DNA from: Nostoc sp. FACHB-110
Lineage (GTDB): Bacteria; Cyanobacteriota; Cyanobacteriia; Cyanobacteriales; Nostocaceae
DNA length: 64,000 nt
Reading direction: 5' to 3'
Assembly: GCF_014697425.1 (NCBI RefSeq)
Contig: NZ_JACJRU010000037.1
Coordinates: 1 to 64,000 of the forward strand
The notes beneath the pieces are model-generated. The model was not told the DNA's origin. It did no database searches and worked only from the letters and a program-made list of their open reading frames with translations. Positions 19,201 through 25,625 of this stretch are shown here, piece after piece; the first letter of the stretch is position 1, and each line of letters begins with the position of its first letter. A program made the translations under genes and the position numbers.

Positions 19201-19792
19201 TTTCCACAGCATCACCTTAGAAGAATGGCGCAGGGCGAAGGCGACAAGAACTCCGATTCCTGGCCGCGCTGTGATTATCACTTTTGATGATGGCTATCAA
19301 GATTTTGCTGATTATGCTTGGCCGTTATTGAAACAATATGGCTTTTCGGCTACGGTCTTTTTGATTGCTGGGGCCATTGGGGGAACGAATCACTGGGATA
19401 GTTATTACGGTGAGGAATTACCTTTATTGAACTGGTCAGAAATTCGGCAATTACAAGATGAGGGTGTGGAATTTGGTGCGCATTCAGTAACTCATCGCTA
19501 TTTGACTTCTCTTTCGATGACTGAAGTTGTGCAAGAAGCAGTGCGATCGCGCTCTATTTTACACCAAGGCTTAGGTCAGACACCAACTGCTTTTGCTTAT
19601 CCCTACGGCGATACAGATAGTGCAGTACAACATTTAATCGGTGCTTGTGGTTATACATTTGGGTTATCTTGCAAATCTGGTTTCAGCCGTTTCCAAGATT
19701 CTCTGTTGGCACTACCCCGCATTGAAATTGTTGGTACTGATCATTTACCTGAGTTTATTGCCAAATTGAATGTTTCAAGTCTGCAGGTGTGA
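16229..19792 (+). CDS. Fusion protein: GT2 + NodS-like methyltransferase + NodB-like deacetylase
   Basis: A 1187-residue, three-enzyme polypeptide. Residues 1-230 are a GT2 domain (VSVIIPAYNAGDTL, LDADDW near 88, CEDWDFWQKIA). Residues 230-700 are a poorly conserved region with no domain I recognise. Residues 715-910 are a SAM methyltransferase of the NodS type: ADPWQYTNPYEQKKYAQTL, the SAM loop LEVACAEGHFT, and FDLIICSEVLYYV. Residues 950-1187 are a polysaccharide deacetylase (NodB homology): TFDDGYQDF near 1018 and the metal motif HSVTH near 1084. It ends the glycan operon, 50 nt after the previous gene. The combination predicts sugar addition, N-deacetylation and amine or sugar methylation of one glycan. 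STRR heptamers lie inside the linker at 18092-18124. Confidence 0.92.
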   Translation: MMKVSVIIPAYNAGDTLKEAIESLLVQSFAEWEAIIVDDGSTDDTLAIATRFAQQDGRIRVLSQANRGVCAARNAGIHAAKFDWLLFLDADDWILPQHLEKLTQAVQNNPHLDAVYGGWMKVTSDGQVVLDEEFSFQPSGIFAALARNCVLAIHCCIVRKAIAIEVGGFDTSLITCEDWDFWQKIARTGAVFGEIPEASACYRIRPNSASNNSQQIFTDGLRVITTGHSPDSRVAKPSPAYANGMPASHLPGMKLSFLCWMAGFMLNRGEDAQSLLKAVPEPDPSLCPDAIALCLFSSLFLPNCYTSSSAGYELWQRREIDIHKFLTALEKQSMTDALTRRVCSRLENLILDQSTTPRPVAVGSTFAIAVEVTEPILDMTAPANTERLHCTVSIEGKRLGSMILPICDGFVASYVLQDAIAAKFAWEILGHFCHRTVYPKLTIKPSTAGSSIWRGSLCLADNLPSDEQSLKKVLHDRIGWTVFLQELWQLPHWLDSHFYSSHLGTKTILRQLKASISQGSWKSAVGTLIAPKQQVNQNTLTVEVGDDLPNLSVNTEELIVIPTVGGVPLGSISVEVTGGKVSSQQLRAAIIKESGFELAIAVVREALLGKSLTSGSLFERLTPHSQLPTPHSSDVIFSRYSGAIGTSVSRRAIFPKNAVNDLIAAAKILGEPTVKQSHNESPERLVYAPEVIPSPAKIISNSSQIESQGKSTTVNLREYFETLFATQADPWQYTNPYEQKKYAQTLEILPAKRFNQVLEVACAEGHFTVQLAPLVENLLAVDISQVALDRAAQRCADFNNVSFQLFDLTKDEIAGSFDLIICSEVLYYVGGLPELQAFARKVADALNPSGYFITAHANLVVDEPDKTGYNWGHPFGAKVIGETFAKTHPLQLIKEIHTPLYRVQLFQAGNTHQLPEIIEMSQPTPPPPLAAADILWHGGTPQIYTNWQVVTDQLPILMYHRVHPQGCTATSPYGVTPQAFAEQLRYLRDVGFHSITLEEWRRAKATRTPIPGRAVIITFDDGYQDFADYAWPLLKQYGFSATVFLIAGAIGGTNHWDSYYGEELPLLNWSEIRQLQDEGVEFGAHSVTHRYLTSLSMTEVVQEAVRSRSILHQGLGQTPTAFAYPYGDTDSAVQHLIGACGYTFGLSCKSGFSRFQDSLLALPRIEIVGTDHLPEFIAKLNVSSLQV
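18092..18124 (+). repeat. STRR heptamers inside a coding region
   Basis: Heptads of the form ACTCCCC/ATTCCCA occur in tandem and are translated as a TPHSQLPTPHS-like linker in the fusion gene. They normally sit between genes. Here they mark a tolerant, probably unstructured linker. Confidence 0.75.
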
Positions 19793-19809
19793 GTTTAAGA
19801 AGTGAACTA

Positions 19810-20043
19810 CCTACATCGACCTTGAGGTACGATGTAGGCTTCCCAAATCATTGGGAACCGCCTGAGGCTTGGTGGATTTTTTACGTTGATTCACATCTTG
19901 CACCTAGCCCCAGCGAATGGAATTCGCGGCTATACAAACGAAGTCCGCCTACGCGGACTAACGCAATATCAAGGATTTGGAACCCGCGCAGGCGGGTTTT
20001 GTCTGTGTAGCTGCGACTTCAGTCGCTTGGTGCAAGATATGTG
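19810..20043 (+). repeat. Multi-hairpin interspersed repeat (MITE-like)
   Basis: A chain of palindromes: CCTACATCG/CGATGTAGG (19810-19838), TTCCCA/TGGGAA (19840-19857), GCGAAT/ATTCGC, GTCCGC/GCGGAC, AACCCGC/GCGGGTT and GCGACT/AGTCGC. The inner four are bracketed by an imperfect inverted repeat, CACATCTTGCACC at 19892 and GGTGCAAGATATGTG ending at 20043. A diverged copy lies on the minus strand at 25514-25600. A 73-codon reading frame here is a by-product of the repeat. The rest of the gap to 20320 is AT-rich without a gene and probably holds the promoter of the cytochrome gene. Confidence 0.7.
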
Positions 20044-20320
20044 TTGATGCTTACTAACTTGATTATTATTTAATACATTTTAAATTTTTCCTTCTGCTGT
20101 TAAGTAATATTTCCGCAACAATTTTCCTAGCAATCATCCAAACAATAGCAATAAGAATATATTATCTAGCCAGAATCTAACTTTTGGCTCAATACTTTCA
20201 ATTTTTTCCAGTAAAAAAACTAAATACTTCATCTATATAAATTAAATATTTATGTTTTTTACGTATATTTACTGCTCATTCTGGTAATAAGTATGCAAAA
20301 GCTTTTTCTGGTATCCTTAC

Positions 20321-22483
20321 ATGGAAAACCAAAATACTACTCATAAAAATAGTTTATTTAGGAAATTATTTGCTAAAAAAAATCGGATTTCCTGGTTAAT
20401 TTATGTGTTTCTCATGTCTTTTACGGGTATTTTGTTATCCAACTATTTGATCACAAATAACCCAGCTTTTGCTACGTTTTCTAGATATAACTATCAAATT
20501 TTACAATCTGCGCCCACCCAACCCATAGGCTATTATGACTATTTTGGTAAATTGCTGAGTCCTAGACAGGCTGCCTATTTAGTTAAACAAAAACGCCTCA
20601 ACCCTCGTGATCCTGTCTCTTATCAAAAAATTGGAGCGGTTGAAATAACTGATGAATTAATCAAACAAGGAGAAGATATATATTTCAATCGCAAAATTGG
20701 TGACAACTTTGGACTGCAAGCAGTTTTCGGTTTAGCCCAAGGTCTCTCTACTATCTTGCCAGAAATTCAAACGGCAGTTGTCCAGTTAAATGGTCAACCA
20801 ACAACTAATTTACAAATTACCCTTCAGAAAAATCTCACCCTAGGTAGCCGCACTTTCCATATTGGAGATGTAATTAATACAGGTTTAAAAGTTGAAAAAG
20901 GCAGTAAATTTCCTTTGGGACTATTACCTGATGAAAAAACTCAAACGATTGGAATTAGCTGCGCTGTTTGTCATGCCAGCGTTTCCAATGAAGGTAAACG
21001 TTTAGCAGGAGTTCCGAATGGTGAACTTGCTATTCCTTTGTTTATTGCATTAGCGCCCAATTCATCTGCTGCGTTTGCGCGGTTAAATACACAATTAGAT
21101 CCTAATAATCCTTTAAATCTTAACCCGCTCAACCCACAGTACCAAGGCAATGGTAAGACAATCATTGACAGTGAGGGTAATTTGGTCGAACTCCCCGATC
21201 CTCAAAAGTTAGAAGATGCTTTTGATGATGCTGTTTTAGATGTACCATTCGGTCATTTTGAAAGTTCACCTGATGGCATTGATGACACTACTCAAATTCC
21301 TAGTGGGTTTACTCTTGGGAATCATCCCTACACAGCTGATGGTGGCTTTGCTGTTGGTTCTTTTAACGGACTTAGTGTTTTCAACAGTGCAGTTCACTCT
21401 TCAGAAATCAATTTGTTAGCTGCTGCCCAACTTAGTGAAAAAACGCTAGGAATTGACTCCGAAGTTTATATCGGTACATTTCTTCAAAATGCTGCTGACC
21501 CAAGATTTCGCTTACCAGATGGAGAGCCTATCAAACCTTCTGAGTGGTTGCGACAACAACAGCAACAATTGGGCATTCCCTTCGCAGAATTAGAAGACCA
21601 AATTTCTGCTCCTGATGCAGGGAACTATCCTAATCTGAATCCTAGCTTGGCTACATTCAACGGTTTATTTTTCAGTCCTAACACCAACAAAGCCGGTGAC
21701 ATCGCCAGTGGGAAGTTCTTTTTTGCTGCTAATGCTATGTCTGCTTTCCAAAATAGCTTAGTACCGCCTGCCAACCGTTCACAAGAAAACTGGAAAGCCT
21801 TAAAAAATGGTTCAGTACGAAGAGGGGCAAAAGTTTTTCAACAAGCTAACTGTGCAACTTGTCACATTCCCCCCTTCTTTACCGATAACAAAATCCATCC
21901 CGTTGAGGAAATTGGCACTAATTCTGCCCGTGCTAAATCTCGCTTAGGACTTAATAAGTTATTAGTGGAACCTAAGTTATATAGCTATGATACGACTGTA
22001 CCCGTTTCTGCCAATGCGACAGTTCTAGATGTGCCAACTGAGGGTATTTCTGCTACTCCTACCACTTTACCCACGGGGATATTACCCAAGGGCGGTTATA
22101 AAACAACAACCTTACGCGGTCTTTATTTTAGCCCACCCTATTTACACGATGGTGGTGTAGCAGTAAGGCAAGGTAGTTTAAAGGTTTTTGGAGATGGTAG
22201 ATTTCAAGTTATTGACCCTAAAGGTTTAGGACTAACTGGCACTCTCAGCCAAGGCTTACCTGCTGATTCTGCTAGTAGCTTACGTGCTTTATTAGACCGC
22301 AGACTTCGTGAGCAAGTTGTGAGTGCCAATAAAAAGAACCCTGCTTTAAGTCCACAGCGCAGTAACCTTGATGGCACAGGTCATGAGTTCTATGTAGATT
22401 ATCAGAGTGGGTTTAGTTCTCAACAGCAAACCGATTTGATTAATTTCTTGCTAGCACTTGATGATGACCCTTGCAATTTTTAA
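20321..22483 (+). CDS. Di-haem cytochrome c, CCP/MauG/RoxA superfamily
   Basis: A 720-residue exported haem protein. An N-terminal signal anchor (ISWLIYVFLMSFTGILLSNYLI, about residues 23-44) follows a basic start. Two haem-c sites are present, CAVCH near residue 216 and CATCH near residue 514. The C-terminal TTTLRGLYFSPPYLHDGGVAV is the conserved region around the second haem in cytochrome-c-peroxidase-like and MauG-like enzymes. Size and the spacing of about 300 residues between haem motifs resemble the rubber oxygenase RoxA group more than classical CcpA, which is about 350 residues. It is likely tethered in the periplasm or thylakoid lumen. The substrate is unknown; peroxide reduction or oxidative cleavage are options. 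It is a single gene. Confidence 0.82.
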   Translation: MENQNTTHKNSLFRKLFAKKNRISWLIYVFLMSFTGILLSNYLITNNPAFATFSRYNYQILQSAPTQPIGYYDYFGKLLSPRQAAYLVKQKRLNPRDPVSYQKIGAVEITDELIKQGEDIYFNRKIGDNFGLQAVFGLAQGLSTILPEIQTAVVQLNGQPTTNLQITLQKNLTLGSRTFHIGDVINTGLKVEKGSKFPLGLLPDEKTQTIGISCAVCHASVSNEGKRLAGVPNGELAIPLFIALAPNSSAAFARLNTQLDPNNPLNLNPLNPQYQGNGKTIIDSEGNLVELPDPQKLEDAFDDAVLDVPFGHFESSPDGIDDTTQIPSGFTLGNHPYTADGGFAVGSFNGLSVFNSAVHSSEINLLAAAQLSEKTLGIDSEVYIGTFLQNAADPRFRLPDGEPIKPSEWLRQQQQQLGIPFAELEDQISAPDAGNYPNLNPSLATFNGLFFSPNTNKAGDIASGKFFFAANAMSAFQNSLVPPANRSQENWKALKNGSVRRGAKVFQQANCATCHIPPFFTDNKIHPVEEIGTNSARAKSRLGLNKLLVEPKLYSYDTTVPVSANATVLDVPTEGISATPTTLPTGILPKGGYKTTTLRGLYFSPPYLHDGGVAVRQGSLKVFGDGRFQVIDPKGLGLTGTLSQGLPADSASSLRALLDRRLREQVVSANKKNPALSPQRSNLDGTGHEFYVDYQSGFSSQQQTDLINFLLALDDDPCNF

Positions 22484-22516
22484 TTTTCGTTAAGCTGATA
22501 CTAATCTCTTAAGACC

Positions 22517-22581
22517 GGGTGTAAGGGGTTTTGGATACATTCACCCTTGCACCCTTCCCCACACCCTTAATTTTTCTTTTT
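22517..22581 (+). terminator. Probable terminator after the di-haem cytochrome gene
   Basis: An 11-bp stem (GGGTGTAAGGG at 22517-22527 with CCCTTGCACCC at 22544-22554, one G-U pair) lies 34 nt after the stop codon. A T-rich run (22569-22581) follows at some distance, so termination is likely but not textbook. Confidence 0.45.
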
Positions 22582-22992
22582 CATACATGAGTCCTAATAA
22601 CGACAAAAAATCAGGACTTATAAATTTATAGATATATTTTGCCAAATTTTGAAAGTATACCAGTACAAATGCTACTGGCGCAATTTTCTCAAAGTCTAAC
22701 CAGCTTAATCATACGCTTGCTCTACCTTCTGATACAACCGCAAGCGATCGCACTTTTTTCCTGGCTAGCTGTCGCACTTCAACCGCAGACCACCATATAT
22801 CATGTCCTGTTAAGCATAACAACATTTCTGTATTTGGATAGATGATATCCACAATCTTTTGAATATCCCATGTAATTTTCTTATGCTTGAATATTTGATC
22901 GAGAGACAAGTTCATGGTTCCAGTCCAGTTAATATTTCTCAGGTAATTTAAAATTATGAATAGAAATATTAAGAAATATAAAGAAGATATCA
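22582..22992. other. Intergenic region upstream of crtD
   Basis: About 410 nt without a gene I can support. A 94-codon minus-strand frame (22709-22993) and a 68-codon plus-strand frame overlap here. Neither matches a family I know. The minus-strand segment from about 22915 down (MNLSLDQIFKHKK...) could be a decayed gene. The promoter of crtD should be within this region. Confidence 0.4.
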
Positions 22993-24507
22993 ATGTCCAG
23001 TGCTGCTATTGACAAAAGTAAATCTCGTGTCGTTGTGATTGGTGCAGGTATTGGCGGACTGACGACTGCGTCCTTATTAGCCCATCGTGGTTACAGCGTT
23101 TTAGTCCTTGACCAAGCCATCGTACCGGGAGGCTGTGCTTCTACATTTAAACGTCAAGGTTTCACATTTGATGTCGGTGCAACCCAAGTTGCAGGTTTAG
23201 AACCTGGGGGAATTCACCACCGCATCTTTGCTGAATTAGAAATTGATTTACCAGCAGCCACCCCTTGTGACCCGGCTTGTGCAGTTTATTTACCTGGGGA
23301 AACTACACCTATTAACGTCTGGCGCGACCCAGATAAGTGGCGGGAGGAACGACAACGGCAGTTTCCCGGAAGCGAACCTTTCTGGCAGTTATTGGCGACT
23401 TTATTTGACGCTAGTTGGGAATTTCAAGGACGCGACCCAGTTTTACCGCCGCGTAACTTGTGGGACTTGTGGCAATTATTTCAGGCGGTGCGTCCCAGTA
23501 CATTTATTACTGCGCCATTTACTTTGTTGACTGTGGGTGATGCCTTAAGGTTATGCGGACTGGGTAATGACCAGCGTTTGCGAACATTTTTAGATTTGCA
23601 ACTGAAGTTGTATTCTCAGGTGAGTGCGGAAGAGACGGCATTACTCTATGCGGCAACGGCATTGAGCGTTTCGCAATTGCCCCAGGGATTATATCATCTG
23701 CAAGGTAGTATGCAGGTGTTGAGCGATCGCTTAGTCTCTGCCTTAGAAAGAGATGGCGGACGCTTGTTAATGCGTCACACCGTCGAACACATCAAAGTCG
23801 AAAATGGTAAAGCTACGGCAGTTGTCATCAGAAACCAGAAAACAGGCGAAGTCTGGACGGAAGCAGCAGACCATGTAGTAGCTAACGTGACAGTTCAAAA
23901 TTTAGTGCAACTATTGGGCGACAAAGTGCCATTAGGTTACAAACAGCGAGTCGAAAAACTCCCGCCACCATCAGGGGCATTTGTTGTGTATTTGGGTGTA
24001 GATGCCAGTGCGATTCCTTTAGATTGTCCGCCCCACCTGCAATTTATGTATGATGCTAACGGCCCCATTGGCGAGAATAATTCTTTGTTTGTTTCCGTCA
24101 GTCATCCCGGAGACGGCCGCGCCCCAGAAGGTAAAGCAACTCTTATTGCCTCATCTTTTGTCGATTATCAACAATGGTGGCAGACTCCAGATTATCAAGC
24201 ATTGAAACAAAAATATACCCAAGATGCGATCGCTCGTCTCAACCAATATTTTTACCTCAAACCCGAAACCATCATCTATCAAGAAGCTGCCACACCCCGC
24301 ACCTTTGCCCATTACACCGGGCGCGATCGCGGTATAGTTGGGGGCATAGGTCAAAGAATCCCCACCTTTGGCCCCTTTGGTTTTGCCAACCGCACACCCA
24401 TCAATTCCCTATGGTTAGTGGGCGACTCCACCCATCCCGGTGAAGGCACAGCTGGTGTGAGTTACTCCGCATTGACAGTAGCAAGACAAATCGAAGCAGA
24501 ATTTTAA
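22993..24507 (+). CDS. crtD: Carotenoid C-3',4' desaturase-type FAD oxidoreductase
   Basis: A 504-residue flavoprotein of the phytoene-desaturase family. The dinucleotide motif VVVIGAGIGGLTTASLLAHRGYSVLVLDQ lies at residues 13-41, followed by PGGCASTFKRQGFTFDVGATQVAG. The C-terminal FAD motif is NSLWLVGDSTHPGEGTAGVSYSALT. Length and motifs match cyanobacterial CrtD, which introduces the 3',4' double bond in myxoxanthophyll (myxol glycoside) synthesis at the membrane. Related CrtH/CrtO proteins are the main alternatives. CrtO is longer and CrtH has different FAD-proximal residues. The start is an ATG with GAAGAT 5-10 nt upstream. Confidence 0.83.
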   Translation: MSSAAIDKSKSRVVVIGAGIGGLTTASLLAHRGYSVLVLDQAIVPGGCASTFKRQGFTFDVGATQVAGLEPGGIHHRIFAELEIDLPAATPCDPACAVYLPGETTPINVWRDPDKWREERQRQFPGSEPFWQLLATLFDASWEFQGRDPVLPPRNLWDLWQLFQAVRPSTFITAPFTLLTVGDALRLCGLGNDQRLRTFLDLQLKLYSQVSAEETALLYAATALSVSQLPQGLYHLQGSMQVLSDRLVSALERDGGRLLMRHTVEHIKVENGKATAVVIRNQKTGEVWTEAADHVVANVTVQNLVQLLGDKVPLGYKQRVEKLPPPSGAFVVYLGVDASAIPLDCPPHLQFMYDANGPIGENNSLFVSVSHPGDGRAPEGKATLIASSFVDYQQWWQTPDYQALKQKYTQDAIARLNQYFYLKPETIIYQEAATPRTFAHYTGRDRGIVGGIGQRIPTFGPFGFANRTPINSLWLVGDSTHPGEGTAGVSYSALTVARQIEAEF

Positions 24508-24549
24508 AGTGCTGAGTCAAAATACTAGCCTCTAGGGCGTGTTTTCAAA

Positions 24550-24660
24550 CTATAACCACAACAAAATGGAGGCGATCGTAATCATAGCTGTATAATTAGC
24601 TGTAACGGTTTTAACCTCTGCCAACCTTCGTTGTTTAAGTCTCCTCGGTTTATCAGGAGC
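24550..24660 (-). pseudogene. Transposase C-terminal remnant (IS5-like)
   Basis: A 36-codon minus-strand stretch reads RRLAEVKTVTANYTAMITIASILLWL before a stop. This resembles the last helix of IS5-family transposases. AGGGCGTGTTTT just outside (24535-24546) resembles an IS5-type terminal repeat. No start and no DDE residues remain. The call rests on a short match by eye. Confidence 0.4.
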
Positions 24661-24759
24661 GTCACCCGCAGGGAGGTTCCCTCCGTTGTAGCAAGTGGCA
24701 TGGATTTAGGGGGATCTAAAGTGTTTTGCTACCAACAAGCAGACTTTTAAAACAACCTC

Positions 24760-24960
24760 TCACATAGATTGCATCTTCAGCCAACTAAAAATCTGCTCGA
24801 CTGACAAATTTAGCTCAATTTCCTCTAATATTGATAAGCGATCGCTACCCTGTAATAATTCTGGTTGTTGATTGGAACGAAAAACAAGAATAGAGCGATC
24901 GCTTGGATCAATTAACCAACCTAGCTGACAACCATTTTGTAAGCAGTAAAGAATATGATT
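24760..24960 (-). pseudogene. Uma2 family endonuclease, C-terminal fragment
   Basis: The minus strand encodes 66 residues that match the end of Uma2 proteins (restriction-like fold, common in cyanobacteria): CQLGWLIDPSDRSILVFR, then a strand pair and LSVEQIFSWLKMQ before the stop. An in-frame TAA lies directly upstream of the fragment, and no start or N-terminal half remains. It is a broken gene next to the transposase remnant. Confidence 0.75.
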
Positions 24961-25028
24961 TTAGTTTAGCAGGGTGATTAGATGGGCGATCGCTTGGCTG
25001 CATACCTCAACTTGTGTTGCTGAATAAA

Positions 25029-25493
25029 TTACTTAGGTAATCGATTAGGTCGTATCAAAGTCAGCATACTAATAGAGTTTTTATCTTCTGGATATTGTAA
25101 ATGTAAAGAAAAATTTTCATTATCCCATCGATCCCAAAAGAAAATGCTCTTGTTAATTACAGCCTTAACCGGGCCACCTGTGACACTAGGTTGTCCTAGA
25201 ATAGCAATTGCTTCATCTCGATTCACATTGAAAGATAAACCCTTGGGTAAAGGATACGGATACTGTTGATATTTATCTATATTTTCAGCGAAAACATGAA
25301 TTGTGTTAACTTTATGTTGTTGATCAAACGTAATTTGTAATCCCGTCTTTTTGAATTGCAACACGCTGCCATCCGAGGTATCACTTTCCCTCATTTCAAA
25401 AATTTCTGGTTTTTCTGGAATGTGATTGATAAATTTCAGTAAGAGTTCATCTTCTGCATTTTTATCAATCAAGTTGTGAATTTCTATATCCAT
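25029..25493 (-). CDS. Hypothetical protein, candidate immunity partner of the eCIS-core protein
   Basis: I cannot name this 154-residue soluble protein with certainty. The C-terminal half, GLSFNVNRDEAIAILGQPSVTGG followed by FFWDRWDNENFSLHLQYPED and a final LTLIRPN strand, resembles the pattern of small immunity-like proteins found beside bacterial toxins. No signal peptide or membrane segment is present. The frame is open to an ATG at 25520, but that start lies in an interspersed repeat (25514-25600), so the ATG at 25493 (MDIEIHNLIDKN) is more likely. It sits about 105 nt downstream of the eCIS-core toxin-like gene on the same strand, a typical place for an immunity gene. The function is inference. 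Confidence 0.6.
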   Translation of the reverse strand: MDIEIHNLIDKNAEDELLLKFINHIPEKPEIFEMRESDTSDGSVLQFKKTGLQITFDQQHKVNTIHVFAENIDKYQQYPYPLPKGLSFNVNRDEAIAILGQPSVTGGPVKAVINKSIFFWDRWDNENFSLHLQYPEDKNSISMLTLIRPNRLPK

Positions 25494-25513
25494 CGCTATC
25501 TGCTGCCATTTGA

Positions 25514-25600
25514 ACACCACCTACGTGGGTTGAAAAACCTTGATTTTGTGTTAGTCCACGCAGGGTAACTTTGCTTGTGTAGTAGCGAATTATATTCGCC
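25514..25600 (-). repeat. Diverged copy of the multi-hairpin interspersed repeat
   Basis: Read on the minus strand, GCGAAT-ATA-ATTCGC, then GCGTGGACTAACACAAAATCAAGG, then CCCACGTAGGTGG follow the same order as the copy at 19914-20000 (ATTCGC, GCGGACTAACGCAATATCAAGG, CCCGCGCAGGCGGG). It lies between the eCIS-core gene and its small downstream neighbour. Confidence 0.6.
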
Positions 25601-25625
25601 CAATACTTTTAAAACATCCTCTAAA

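Noticed and set aside
10567..19792. Heterocyst-envelope polysaccharide (HEP) island
   Set aside because: The gene types overlap, but no specific hep gene (such as a HepA match, sugar epimerases or a Wza-like gene) could be recognised, so only a general surface-glycan operon is called.
19789..20010. 73-codon ORF after the glycan fusion gene
   Set aside because: It lies over the multi-hairpin interspersed repeat and has no protein-like pattern.
22709..22993. 94-codon minus-strand ORF upstream of crtD
   Set aside because: Starts with a run of low-complexity hydrophobic and AT-driven residues, no recognised family. It may be a remnant, but I cannot support a gene.
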